This document shows, piece by piece, positions 25,578-34,636 of a stretch of 64,000 bases of DNA (position 1 is its first letter; each line of letters starts with the position of its first letter). The DNA is from Luteibacter aegosomaticola. Its GTDB lineage: Bacteria; Pseudomonadota; Gammaproteobacteria; Xanthomonadales; Rhodanobacteraceae. Made by a program: the position numbers and the translations under genes. Where the stretch lies: NCBI RefSeq assembly GCF_023078475.1, contig NZ_CP095741.1, positions 4,682,501 through 4,746,500 on the forward strand, read 5' to 3'. The notes beneath the pieces are model-generated. The model made no database searches and had not been told where the DNA came from. It was given only the letters and a program-made list of their open reading frames with translations.

Positions 25578-28500
25578 ATGTCCAGCCGTACCGCCCGACC
25601 CCGTCATATCGCACTTGCTGTCGCTCTTGCCCTATCCGCACCCTCGGTATTCGCCCAGTCCACGACCGGCGGCATCTTCGGCCAGGCCCCCACGGCGGCC
25701 GGCCAGACCGTCGTCGTTACCAGCGATACCGGCCTCAGCCGCGAGGTACCCGTTGATGAGCGCGGCCGCTACAGCGCCACCCAGTTGCCGCTCGGCACGT
25801 ACACGGTGAGCCTTCGCACCAACGGGCAAACCGTCGATACCCGCCAGAACATCGTCCTGAAGGTGGGTGCCGGTACCGAGGTGTCCTTCGTGTCGAGCGC
25901 CAAGGACGCGCAGGACCTGTCCGGCATGACCGTGTCCGCCTCCGCGCTCGCCAAGATCGACGTCTCCAGCATCGATTCCCGTACGGTGGTCACGTCCGAG
26001 CAGCTGGCCAAACTTCCGCTCGGCCGGAGCTCCGAGGCGATCGCCTTGCTCGCTCCCGGCGTCGTCAATAACGGCGGTAACTTCAAGGGCGCGACAGGTC
26101 ATTCGCTGGTGAGCTTCGGCGGCTCGGCCGCATCGGAGAACGCCTACTACGTGAACGGTTTCGCCACGACAGATCCCCTGCAGGGCTTCGGCGGCCTCTC
26201 GCTGCCCTACGGCGCGATCGAGCAGCAGGAGGTATATACCGGCGGCTACAGCGCGCAGTACGGCCGTTCCGACGGTGGCGTGATCAACGTGGTCGGTAAG
26301 CGCGGCACCAATGAATGGCACTTCGGTGCGCAGGTGCTCTGGGAGCCGGCCTTTGCCCGCGCTAACCAGCGCAACCGCTATTACGAGAGCGGCCTACCCG
26401 CCTCGCCGCGTGCCGGGAACCTCTATTCCCCCGATAGCGAAAACAGCAGCGATAGCACCACGGTGAGCGCTTATGCCGGCGGTCCGCTGATCAAGGACAA
26501 GCTCTTCGTGTTTGTCGCCGCGGAGTACCAGCGGCAGGAAGGCAATACGGTGAACCCGGTGACGGGCTACACCAGTACCAAGCCTTACGAGGATTACCGT
26601 TATAACTCCCCGCGCTGGTACGGCAAGGTCGACTGGAACATCACCGATAACCACATCATTGAAGTGACCGGCGCGTCGGACAAGTACCAGACTTCCGGCA
26701 CGGTGTACGACTACGACTACACCTCGCGCACGCGTCTCGCCCGCATCGGCGCGGATGACGACACTAAGAACGGCGGCGACCTGTGGACGGCGAAGTACAC
26801 GGGCTACATCACCGACGACCTGACGATCAGCGCGCAGTACGGCAAGCTGCACACCACGGCCTACGATTCACCGGGTGGCTACGACCCGTCACTCACCTAC
26901 GTGGATGGCATCGTCAACCAGAATCCCGCCTTGAATGGTGGCTCGCCGCGCGGCAACACGCAGACGGTCTCCAGCCTGATCCCCGCGGGCAAGGGCAACC
27001 GCACGACCAACACGCGCATCGATATCACCTACAAGATCGGCGACCACACCATCACCGCCGGTATCGATAACCAGACCGCGACCGCGCTTGACCAGGGCTC
27101 GGTGACCTCGGGCCCGGGTTATTCCTGGACGTACGGCCAGGGCGACCCGAACACGCCGATCTCGACCGGCCTGGGTGTGCCGGCCACTGGTGGCTTCCCC
27201 AATGGCGCGGGTGGCTATTACGTCATCCAGAACATCAACAGCAGCCTCGCCACGGTGCGCTCCACCCAGCGCGCGCAGTACATCGAAGACAAGTGGCAGG
27301 TGAACGACCGCTGGTTGCTCTCGTTCGGTATCCGCAACGACCAGTTCGAGAACTTCAACGCGGACGGCGATGCGTTCATTACCCAGCACAAGCCGCAGTG
27401 GGCGCCACGTCTCGGTGCAAGCTGGGATGTGAATGGCGATGCGACGTTCAAAGTTTATGCGAACGCAGGGCGCTATTACCTCGGCCTGCCGTTGAATCCG
27501 GCGCTCAATGCTGCCGGCGGCGCGCTCACCACGTCGCAGTACTTCACCTATGGCGGTATCGCCGCCGACGGTACGCCGACCAACCTCACCGCGATCTCCG
27601 TGCCGGTGGCGGCCAACAATACGTTCGGCCAGTTGCCCGATCCGAAGACCGTAACCACCAAAGGGCTGAAGTCCGAATACCAGGACGAGTTCATCCTGGG
27701 CTTCACCAAGACCCTGGGGAGCGACTGGGTTTACGGCGCCAAGGCCACGCAGCGCATCCTGCGCAATGCGATTGACGACTACTGCGATATCGACCTGGTG
27801 CTGGCCAAGGCCCAGTCACTGGGATACGACGTGACCACGTCGAGCAACCCGGTCAGTTGCTGGTTGTTCAATCCCGGTAAGGCCAATACGTTCAACCTGG
27901 TCGATACCTCGGGCAATTACGTGAGCGTGCCGCTCTCCAATAAGGAGTTCGGCTTCCAGGGCCTGAAGCGTCGCTATTACGGGCTGGAGACCTTCCTCGA
28001 GCATCCGTTCGCCAACGGCTGGTACGGCAAGGTGAGCTATACGTTCTCGCGTAGCTACGGCAATACCGAAGGCCAGCTGCGTTCCGATCTGTTCCGCGAA
28101 TCGCGCGGCACCGGCCAGACGGCCGTGTCGACCACGCAGGATTGGGACAACAGCTACATCATGGTCAACACGAACGGGGTGCAGAACAACGATCACAAGC
28201 ACCAGTTCAAGTTCTTCGGCTATTACCAGTTCACCCCGGAATGGCTGGTCAGCGCCAACCTCAGCCTGATCTCCGGTGCGCCCAAGCCCTGCCTTGGCTA
28301 CTTCGGCGAAGACCGTACCGACCCGGCCGGCTACGGCAACAGCTACCACTTCTGCTACGGCGAACCCTCGGCCCCGGGCAGCCACGGCCGCCTGCCGTGG
28401 ATCCGCCAGCTCGACCTGGGCGCGACCTACCGGCCGGCCTTCGCGGAAGACCGGCTGGCCTTCAACCTCAACGTCTTCAACGTGACCAACGAGCAGAAGG

Positions 28501-28619
28501 TGTTGGCGATCTTCCCGAACTCGGAATCGAGCCCGAACTTGTCGAATCCGCTGTATGGGACGCCGACGTCGTTGCAGCAGCCGCGCTACGTGCGGCTTAG
28601 CGTGAACTACGATTACTAA
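25578..28619 (+). CDS. TonB-dependent receptor, Oar-like
   Basis: A 1013-aa outer membrane receptor. Signal peptide of about 26 residues (SVFA/Q), an N-terminal carboxypeptidase-regulatory-like beta domain (about 28-110, VDERGRYSATQLPLGTYTVSL), a plug (about 125-240, including YYVNGFATTDPL and GGVINVVGKRG), and a large barrel. The C-terminal residues YVRLSVNYDY end in an aromatic residue. The N-terminal domain and length match Oar-type receptors of Xanthomonadales; cargo is unknown. AGGAGACG precedes the ATG. A palindromic repeat begins 2 bp after the stop. Confidence 0.93.
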   Translation: MSSRTARPRHIALAVALALSAPSVFAQSTTGGIFGQAPTAAGQTVVVTSDTGLSREVPVDERGRYSATQLPLGTYTVSLRTNGQTVDTRQNIVLKVGAGTEVSFVSSAKDAQDLSGMTVSASALAKIDVSSIDSRTVVTSEQLAKLPLGRSSEAIALLAPGVVNNGGNFKGATGHSLVSFGGSAASENAYYVNGFATTDPLQGFGGLSLPYGAIEQQEVYTGGYSAQYGRSDGGVINVVGKRGTNEWHFGAQVLWEPAFARANQRNRYYESGLPASPRAGNLYSPDSENSSDSTTVSAYAGGPLIKDKLFVFVAAEYQRQEGNTVNPVTGYTSTKPYEDYRYNSPRWYGKVDWNITDNHIIEVTGASDKYQTSGTVYDYDYTSRTRLARIGADDDTKNGGDLWTAKYTGYITDDLTISAQYGKLHTTAYDSPGGYDPSLTYVDGIVNQNPALNGGSPRGNTQTVSSLIPAGKGNRTTNTRIDITYKIGDHTITAGIDNQTATALDQGSVTSGPGYSWTYGQGDPNTPISTGLGVPATGGFPNGAGGYYVIQNINSSLATVRSTQRAQYIEDKWQVNDRWLLSFGIRNDQFENFNADGDAFITQHKPQWAPRLGASWDVNGDATFKVYANAGRYYLGLPLNPALNAAGGALTTSQYFTYGGIAADGTPTNLTAISVPVAANNTFGQLPDPKTVTTKGLKSEYQDEFILGFTKTLGSDWVYGAKATQRILRNAIDDYCDIDLVLAKAQSLGYDVTTSSNPVSCWLFNPGKANTFNLVDTSGNYVSVPLSNKEFGFQGLKRRYYGLETFLEHPFANGWYGKVSYTFSRSYGNTEGQLRSDLFRESRGTGQTAVSTTQDWDNSYIMVNTNGVQNNDHKHQFKFFGYYQFTPEWLVSANLSLISGAPKPCLGYFGEDRTDPAGYGNSYHFCYGEPSAPGSHGRLPWIRQLDLGATYRPAFAEDRLAFNLNVFNVTNEQKVLAIFPNSESSPNLSNPLYGTPTSLQQPRYVRLSVNYDY

Positions 28620-28621
28620 AT

Positions 28622-28716
28622 GTAGGAGCCCACCCTGTGGGCGACATCTTTCGCGACAAAGCCACAGACCATGCGGCTCTTTCGCGAACGGCGTCGCTCA
28701 CAGGGTGAGCTCCTAC
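28622..28716. repeat. REP-type palindrome, family A copy 5
   Basis: A 95-bp inverted repeat, left arm GTAGGAGCCCACCCTGTGGG, right arm CTCACAGGGTGAGCTCCTAC, between two convergent genes. Confidence 0.9.
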
Positions 28717-28728
28717 AACGATCAGGGA

Positions 28729-29433
28729 TTACGACCGAGCCGGAATCTTGAGGCCGCGCTCTACGCCCGCGCGAGACGTCCCACGCTCCAACCACGCAAT
28801 CACATTCTCGAACTGGTCAAACCCGACCAATTCCCGCGCCCCATAGAACGTCACCAGGTTATTCACCCAACCCAGCGTGGCGATATCGGCGATCGTGTAC
28901 TCATCACCGACAATCCACTCCTTCCCGGCCAGCTGCTTATCCAGCACGCCCAGCAAGCGCTTCGATTCATCGACATAACGCTGCAGCGGCCGCTTGTCTT
29001 CCCACTCGCGCCCGGCGAACTTATGGAAGAAACCGACCTGGCCAAACATCGGCCCGATGCTCGCCATCTGGAAGAACACCCACTGGATGGTTTCCCACTT
29101 CTTCTGCGGGTCCTTCGGCAGGAACTTCCCGGTCTTCTCCGCAAGGTAAAGCAGAATCGCGCCGGATTCGAACAGACCAATCGGCTTACCGTCCGGGCCG
29201 TTCGGATCGATCATGGCCGGGATCTTGCCATTCGGGTTCAGCGACTCGAACTCCGGCAGCTTGCTCTCGCTCTTCATGATGTCGACCAGGTGCACCTCGT
29301 ACGGCAGCCCCAGCTCCTCCAGCATGATCGAGGCCTTCACCCCGTTCGGCGTCGGCAGCGAATACAACTGGATGCGGTCCGGATGCTGCGCCGGCCAGCG
29401 AGCGGTAATGGGGAACTGGGAAAGGTCGGCCAT
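28729..29433 (-). CDS. Glutathione S-transferase, YghU/YfcG-like
   Basis: A 234-aa cytoplasmic GST-fold enzyme. The N-terminal thioredoxin-like half contains LYSLPTPNGVKASIMLEELGLPY, the TPNG segment being characteristic of the nu-class disulfide-bond oxidoreductases YghU/YfcG. FESGAILLYLAEK is the glutathione-binding ES motif. The C-terminal helical half has YTIADIATLGWVNN. Start ATG 29433 with AGGATG upstream; eight extra residues are possible. Probable glutathione-dependent reductase of disulfides or peroxides. Confidence 0.92.
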   Translation of the reverse strand: MADLSQFPITARWPAQHPDRIQLYSLPTPNGVKASIMLEELGLPYEVHLVDIMKSESKLPEFESLNPNGKIPAMIDPNGPDGKPIGLFESGAILLYLAEKTGKFLPKDPQKKWETIQWVFFQMASIGPMFGQVGFFHKFAGREWEDKRPLQRYVDESKRLLGVLDKQLAGKEWIVGDEYTIADIATLGWVNNLVTFYGARELVGFDQFENVIAWLERGTSRAGVERGLKIPARS

Positions 29434-29562
29434 GGGAAAGCATCCTGTGGTGGGCAAGGGTCAGGTCTTCGAAGGTAGGGCGCCCGCCGGGCCGATTCAA
29501 CCGCCCCGCGCCACCACGCCGCCTTCGGCATACACTCGCCCCACCCTGCCACGGAGCCCGCC

Positions 29563-30075
29563 ATGACCGCGTATATCGCCTTACTCCGCGCCGTGAACGT
29601 CGGCGGGACCGGCAAACTACCCATGACCGAGCTCAAGGCCATGTGCGAAGCGGAAGGGTTTGAAGGGGTAAAGACCTACATCGCCAGCGGCAATGTGGTG
29701 TTTACCTCACGGTTGAAGGAGAAGGCCGTGAAGGCCGCCCTGGAAGCCCGGCTAGCCGATTACGCCGGGAAGCCCGTCGGGGTCATGGTCCGCACCGCCG
29801 CCGAAATGGCCGCCGTGCTCGAAGGCAATCCGTTCCCGGATGCACCCGGCAACCGAGTCGTCGCCATCTTCCTCGACGGGCCGCCGCCCAAAGACACGCT
29901 GGGCGGCGTACGCCACAAGGGCAACGAGGAGATCGGCCTGGGCAAGCGCGAGGTGTACGTCCGCTACGACGATGGCATGGCCTCGTCCAAGCTGGTCATC
30001 CCTGCAGCAAAAGCCGGCACCGCCCGTAACATCAACACTGTGGCCAAGCTGGCAGAGATGGCAGCCGCCCTGTAG
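29563..30075 (+). CDS. DUF1697 domain protein
   Basis: A 170-aa protein covering the whole DUF1697 family: start MTAYIALLRAVNVGGTGKLPMTEL, then TYIASGNVVF and the C-terminal ARNINTVAKLAEMA. The family is widespread in bacteria and of unknown function. GGAG precedes the ATG. A lone GTAGGAG half-site touches the stop. Confidence 0.93.
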   Translation: MTAYIALLRAVNVGGTGKLPMTELKAMCEAEGFEGVKTYIASGNVVFTSRLKEKAVKAALEARLADYAGKPVGVMVRTAAEMAAVLEGNPFPDAPGNRVVAIFLDGPPPKDTLGGVRHKGNEEIGLGKREVYVRYDDGMASSKLVIPAAKAGTARNINTVAKLAEMAAAL

Positions 30076-30099
30076 GAGACGGTTTTCGGCCACGGCGAG

Positions 30100-30441
30100 T
30101 CACGCCATGCCAATCCCTAGCACTCTGATGTCGGAGACCAACTCGTCTGCCTCGTCGGCAGCTAACAGACTGAGCGGCAACCTGGAATCGAACTCAAAAA
30201 TGATTCGCTCCGCGGTCGACCTGAGATGCGAAGACGCACTAACACTCCACGATCCGCACAGTCCAAGCGCAACAACGCAGAACATCAATAGCTCAAAGGG
30301 ATCGACGTAAGCACCGTCAAACTCGTGAATCATCCACGCCAGAACGTCTTCGTGTCGCTCATCCATTTTGTCCCGACACCCTCGCCAATAGTAGGCGAGG
30401 ACATCCGATCGAATCTGGAAGTATCCGTCGATATCACTCAT
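30100..30441 (-). CDS. Hypothetical protein, tandem paralogue (113 aa)
   Basis: A small cytoplasmic protein without a signal. It aligns end to end with the next gene (DIDGYFQIRSDVLAYYWRGC against NVEGYSQIRTDFLTLYWRGC, FCVVALGLCGSW against FCVVGIGLCGSW, DEADELVSDIRVLGI against DADELARDIRVLGI). Start ATG 30441 is chosen from that alignment. Size, tandem duplication and neighbourhood recall immunity-protein genes of polymorphic toxin loci, but no family was recognised. Base composition is clearly lower in GC than the flanks. Confidence 0.75.
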   Translation of the reverse strand: MSDIDGYFQIRSDVLAYYWRGCRDKMDERHEDVLAWMIHEFDGAYVDPFELLMFCVVALGLCGSWSVSASSHLRSTAERIIFEFDSRLPLSLLAADEADELVSDIRVLGIGMA

Positions 30442-30507
30442 TGGTATGGACACCGTTTCTCGTTTGATGGCGGCATCGCTTCGATCCGTGCCACACAGGC
30501 ACCGGCC

Positions 30508-30858
30508 TCAGCCGCTCTCTACAATGCCGAGCACCCGGATGTCTCGCGCAAGCTCATCCGCATCACGTTCGGATAAAAGGTGGAATGGGATCTGGCCACC
30601 AAACCCATCTATGGTGCGCCTTGCTGTGGCCAGGAGGTAAGAAGCGACATCTTCAGTCCACGAGCCGCACAACCCAATTCCAACAACGCAGAACATGAGT
30701 CGCTCGATCTCTAGATCGTAGGACCCAAACAACTCGTCGATTGTCCACGACATGACCATTGAATGGTCCCATGTTCCGTCACGACGCCCTACGCATCCAC
30801 GCCAGTAAAGGGTCAGGAAGTCGGTTCGAATCTGACTATAACCTTCAACATTGCTCAT
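30508..30858 (-). CDS. Hypothetical protein, tandem paralogue (116 aa)
   Basis: Paralogue of the gene downstream on the same strand, 54-66 bp apart. Mostly helical by pattern, with a hydrophobic centre LMFCVVGIGLCGSW. No signal peptide. Unknown function; see the paralogue for the shared blocks. It follows lipoprotein C by 74 bp. Confidence 0.75.
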   Translation of the reverse strand: MSNVEGYSQIRTDFLTLYWRGCVGRRDGTWDHSMVMSWTIDELFGSYDLEIERLMFCVVGIGLCGSWTEDVASYLLATARRTIDGFGGQIPFHLLSERDADELARDIRVLGIVESG

Positions 30859-30932
30859 CTCGCATTCCTTACGTCGGCTGCAGCCGCAGATCGCCCGAAG
30901 CGCAATCTAATCAAGCTCGATCTTCAGGGTGA

Positions 30933-31778
30933 TCACTTTGCGCTCTCGCGTTGCCGCCTCCGTTCTTTGGATGCTTCGCGGGAGCGTTCGACCTCGGCGT
31001 CACTGACGGCCTCAACCGTAAGGCTCTTGATCATCCTCGCAAGCACATCCTTGCGAGATGCGTACCAGCCTGGATCCTCAATCACCATCCGGTCGTAGCG
31101 TCCCCGGGCGATGATCGCGTGGTCGTCATCAATAATGTGGACGTAGACCTCGGTGATATCGAACACTGCCGGCGCGTTATTCACCTTCTCCGCGATGTCG
31201 ACTGACTTAAAGGTCTTGAATGTACCCATGACCGATGGATCCGCTGAGGGACTGTCGTAACGAGTGAACGCGTAGTGGTGCCAGAGCAGGCCATTGATCC
31301 GCTCGTCTCGTGAAAAAATCTCCTCGTGGTGCCGCCAGAAGCGCACGCCGTAACCATCAGCCGTGACACCTCCGGCTTCGTTAAGTACAGGCTTAATATC
31401 TTCAGCGTTGAGGCCTTCGCTCCGGCGTCTCGCAACAGGATTGTCAAGCTGCAGCCGATAGTACGACATCGCGTACTCACCTCGACCCGACGGATCCACA
31501 CGCCCGGTTCCGATACCGAGTTCATCACCCTCAGTGAACCCGCCGCCGGCAACGGGCGGATCACATGGCTTTTCGGGTGTGTCAGGAACATAGACAACTT
31601 GAACGGCTAAACGGAGTTGCGACACAACCGCCGGCCCCAGGGTGCACACTGGCACCGGATCCGGCCAGCGTTGAGGCGGCGAGTGCTGCCTCACCGGAGA
31701 GTAAAGGTCATCCGTGGCGCACCCAGAGAGGCAGGCGGCGGCAAAGGCTGCTATCCCCACCAAATTTCTAATAGTCAC
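30933..31778 (-). CDS. Lipoprotein of an unrecognised family, copy C
   Basis: A 281-aa lipoprotein: lipobox LSGC with C20, followed by ATDDLYSP. It shares with copies A and B the order of blocks RWPDPVPVC, RVDPSGRG, FWRHHEEIFSRDERINGL, HYAFTRYDS, and a C-terminal GRYDRMVIEDPGWYASRK. It ends in a charged helix rich in Arg/Glu/Lys. A GTG start is used, with AAGGTG 7 nt upstream. Function unknown; an envelope protein in a lower-GC island. Confidence 0.85.
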   Translation of the reverse strand: MTIRNLVGIAAFAAACLSGCATDDLYSPVRQHSPPQRWPDPVPVCTLGPAVVSQLRLAVQVVYVPDTPEKPCDPPVAGGGFTEGDELGIGTGRVDPSGRGEYAMSYYRLQLDNPVARRRSEGLNAEDIKPVLNEAGGVTADGYGVRFWRHHEEIFSRDERINGLLWHHYAFTRYDSPSADPSVMGTFKTFKSVDIAEKVNNAPAVFDITEVYVHIIDDDHAIIARGRYDRMVIEDPGWYASRKDVLARMIKSLTVEAVSDAEVERSREASKERRRQRESAK

Positions 31779-31789
31779 TTCGACGCACC

Positions 31790-32281
31790 TTATCCTTTAG
31801 ATTCACCGCTCAAAGCCTTCATTCCAATAATTCTTGGCCCAGAGCCCCAAGGGCAACTCCGTTTGCGGAGAAGCGCCTCGATATCGGCAATCAGTGTCGC
31901 AGAGAGCTCGCCGTCACTCCTATCAACGCCATTCCTCCGCAGCATGTCGTCGCAGATGTCAGTACCGACGACCTGCGGTTCAAGCCAGCAATCCAAGCCA
32001 CCAGTCAGGAACTGACTCATGTCAAACGGATCGCTTTCGGAAAGCATCCTGACGAGGTCCGACAGTACTTGCGAACCACACGCTTCCGCCCCCTGGTCGG
32101 TCCAGACGGTCAGCAAGCCAGACTCAAACCCAGAATGAAGCACGTCGACAGCATATTGCCAACGCCACGGATCACTCGCCGCTCCTCGTCCACCGATGAG
32201 CATGTCCGGACAATATTCACTGATCGAAAACAGGAATAGATCACCCTGTACAAGGGACGCTTCGCGCTTGGAAATGTGCAT
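31790..32281 (-). CDS. Hypothetical protein, 163 aa
   Basis: A cytoplasmic protein without signal or membrane segment. Features: FLFSISEYCPDMLIGGRG, WRWQYAVDVLHSGFESGLLTVW and LSATLIADIEALLRKRSCPWG. Nothing recognised. It starts the small block 11 bp upstream of lipoprotein C on the same strand. Its composition and setting resemble immunity-type genes; that is only a guess. Confidence 0.75.
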   Translation of the reverse strand: MHISKREASLVQGDLFLFSISEYCPDMLIGGRGAASDPWRWQYAVDVLHSGFESGLLTVWTDQGAEACGSQVLSDLVRMLSESDPFDMSQFLTGGLDCWLEPQVVGTDICDDMLRRNGVDRSDGELSATLIADIEALLRKRSCPWGSGPRIIGMKALSGESKG

Positions 32282-32414
32282 TTCAGAAGCTCACTCTACA
32301 GACGCTCGTTCATGTTGCCCTGACGTCATTACCAACGGCACCTGAGGATAAATACAGATTGAACATCCGCAACTCGACGTCCGTGAACTTGTCTCGCCAG
32401 GCGCCCCGGACTAT

Positions 32415-32915
32415 TCAGAAATTGACCTGCACAGCCATCAGATCGTGCTCACCCTGGCGGAACGTGCAGAGGCGGCCGACTTCGGTCGTTAGCATCTTCA
32501 CCGCCATGTCATGCGCTTCTTCAGGCGAAGTCCCTGGGCGACCCGCCAGGGACTTGGCCATGGATTCGACCATGGAGTCACCCTCAGCGGGAGCCTTGTG
32601 CTGGGGCACGCAGGTCAGTGCAACGGGCACACCCTTGTAAGCGCCTGAAATCCCGGTAGTCGTCTCGTCGTCGATACCTTCAACGACGGTCGACCAACCG
32701 ATCTTCACGGCGTACTTGTCGTGTCCGAAGTTCCCACCGGTAACGCAGAGCTTGGCGTCCACGGACTTCTCGCCGATGGTCACGGTCCGACTTTGGCAGA
32801 CCATCCTGCCGGGCACGGAAGCAATAGGATCACCCGTTGCTTCAGTCGCCATGGCGGGGGCTGAGAGAACGATACCGACGACTGCCAGCAATACATACTG
32901 ATTGATCGTAAACAT
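32415..32915 (-). CDS. Secreted hypothetical protein, 166 aa
   Basis: Signal peptide MFTINQYVLLAVVGIVLSAPAMA, then a mature domain of about 143 residues with three Cys (CQSR, LCVTGG, LTCVP) and a fourth in LCTFRQG, which could form two disulfides. Unknown family. It lies between lipoproteins B and C in the same direction. Confidence 0.75.
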   Translation of the reverse strand: MFTINQYVLLAVVGIVLSAPAMATEATGDPIASVPGRMVCQSRTVTIGEKSVDAKLCVTGGNFGHDKYAVKIGWSTVVEGIDDETTTGISGAYKGVPVALTCVPQHKAPAEGDSMVESMAKSLAGRPGTSPEEAHDMAVKMLTTEVGRLCTFRQGEHDLMAVQVNF

Positions 32916-32931
32916 GATTTAGCTCTCGAGG

Positions 32932-33804
32932 TTAAGATTTCTTTTTTCTTGCATTCAGGCGCTCGGCCTTTCGGGCGTTGTCCGCATCGCGGGCTCGCTC
33001 GACCTCGGCGTCGCTTACGTCTCGAAGTTCAATGCTGCGCACCATGCGCTCCAGAAGTTCCTTGCGAGACGCGTACCAAGCCGGATCTTCGATGACCAAT
33101 CGCTCGTATCGGCCCTTGGCGATCACGGCGTGGCCCTCGTCTATGTCGTGTACATACACCTCGACAATGTCGGTGACCGCCGGCGCGTTGTTTACGGGCT
33201 CAGCGATATCGACGGATCCTTCCCTCGCGAAATGCCCCATAACGCTTGGGTCTTCGGACGAACTGTCGTACCGAGTGAATGCATAGTGCCGCCAGGAGAG
33301 TCCGTTGATACGCTCTTCTCGAGAGAAAATCTGCTCGTGATGGCGCCAGAAGCGCACTCCGTAGCCAGTCGGCGAAACTCCCGCCGATTCATTCAGCACG
33401 GGGTTCACATCCTCGCCGCCAAGCCCGGCTTTTCTTTGCCTCGCTTCGGGATTGTCGATCGTCAGCCGATACGTAGACATCGCGTAGCTGGCGTACCCAG
33501 ACGGGTCCACCTTGCCTTCGCCGATGTAAGCGTCGTCACCGTCGAGGAATTCCGGCTCAGCATTCAGAGGGCGGCATGAAAGATCCGGGCGTTCGGGAAT
33601 ATAGACGCCGTTTACCGCGATGTGCAGCTGCGATATCAATCTACCGACGGTGGTGCATACCGGCACCGGATCCGGCCACCTCGCAGGCGGCGAGTGACGC
33701 ACCACGGGCGAGTAGTAATCATCGGTCGCACAGCCAACCTGCGCCATGCAAAGCGCCACTACGAGCGCGCAACCTACGCGCCCGCGATACTGCGAAATCT
33801 TCAT
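32932..33804 (-). CDS. Lipoprotein of an unrecognised family, copy B
   Basis: A 290-aa lipoprotein with lipobox QVGC (C25) then ATDDYYSP. It is the closest relative of copy C: RWPDPVPVC, KVDPSGYAS, FWRHHEQIFSREERINGL, RHYAFTRYDS, GRYERLVIEDPAWYASRK. The C-terminus is a long charged helix ending KKKS. The first ten residues (KISQYRGRV) and the DNA including CAGGGG before the ATG resemble the start of the decayed transporter gene upstream rather than copies A and C, which points to a 5' recombination. Confidence 0.85.
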   Translation of the reverse strand: MKISQYRGRVGCALVVALCMAQVGCATDDYYSPVVRHSPPARWPDPVPVCTTVGRLISQLHIAVNGVYIPERPDLSCRPLNAEPEFLDGDDAYIGEGKVDPSGYASYAMSTYRLTIDNPEARQRKAGLGGEDVNPVLNESAGVSPTGYGVRFWRHHEQIFSREERINGLSWRHYAFTRYDSSSEDPSVMGHFAREGSVDIAEPVNNAPAVTDIVEVYVHDIDEGHAVIAKGRYERLVIEDPAWYASRKELLERMVRSIELRDVSDAEVERARDADNARKAERLNARKKKS

Positions 33805-33814
33805 GAATCCCCTG

Positions 33815-34636
33815 CTACCGGCCATTCCTGGCCACATGACTTTCGAACTCGATATCGGCAGGATCGATCGCGCGAATTTTCACGGCGCCGACAAGGCGAC
33901 CGAGAAGCGCCACGCGCTGGGCGTACCAGCCGGGGTCCTCGATCACCTCACGATCGAATCTGCCAATGGCAATAACGGAGTGACTCTCGTCGATCTCGTG
34001 GGTGTACACCTCAGTTATCTGTGCAACGGCAGAAGCATTGTTGACCGACTCCGCGATCAATTCGTTTCGCCTGACCTTGCTGATCCCAGGAATCGACGGA
34101 TCATCCGACAAGCTGTCGTACAGAGAGAATGCATAGTGCGTCCAAACAAGACCGTTTATCGTCTCTTGTCTGGAGAAGATGGGGTCGTGATATCTCCAAT
34201 AGAGAACGCGACCCTGCCGTGTATCACGAGTCGCATGCTTCATGATTGGCTGAATGTCCTCGGCGCGAAGCCCAAGCGACTTGGTCCGCTCATCGAGGTT
34301 ATCAATCGTCACACTGTAGAACGAAAGCGGAAAGCTGCCCCGGCCAGACGGATCAATCCTACCGCCACCCAAGTAGATCTTGTCAGATCGCTCCTCACTG
34401 ATCGGATTTTTGGAGGGAAGACAGGAAGAGACAGGATCGTTCGGAATAAATGCCGCATCCACCACAATGCTGAGCAAGGGCATGGCAACGGGCGTGCGGT
34501 GACACAACGGCACGGGATCCGTCCAACGCTGCGACGCGGACTGAACGACGCCTGCAGAGTAGAGGCGGTCAGTTGCGCAACCACTGGTCAATAGCAGCGC
34601 GAAAATCACTGCAACTCTGCGCATGCCGGCGGTCAT
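33815..34636 (-). CDS. Lipoprotein of an unrecognised family, copy A
   Basis: A 273-aa lipoprotein, lipobox TSGC (C20) then ATDRLYS. The most diverged of the three copies: RWTDPVPLC, RIDPSGRGS, YWRYHDPIFSRQETINGL, THYAFSLYDS, GRFDREVIEDPGWYAQR. It lacks the long charged C-terminal helix of B and C. The ATG at 34636 overlaps the stop of the upstream remnant (ATGA); an ATG at 34624 would give a shorter signal. Confidence 0.83.
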   Translation of the reverse strand: MTAGMRRVAVIFALLLTSGCATDRLYSAGVVQSASQRWTDPVPLCHRTPVAMPLLSIVVDAAFIPNDPVSSCLPSKNPISEERSDKIYLGGGRIDPSGRGSFPLSFYSVTIDNLDERTKSLGLRAEDIQPIMKHATRDTRQGRVLYWRYHDPIFSRQETINGLVWTHYAFSLYDSLSDDPSIPGISKVRRNELIAESVNNASAVAQITEVYTHEIDESHSVIAIGRFDREVIEDPGWYAQRVALLGRLVGAVKIRAIDPADIEFESHVARNGR

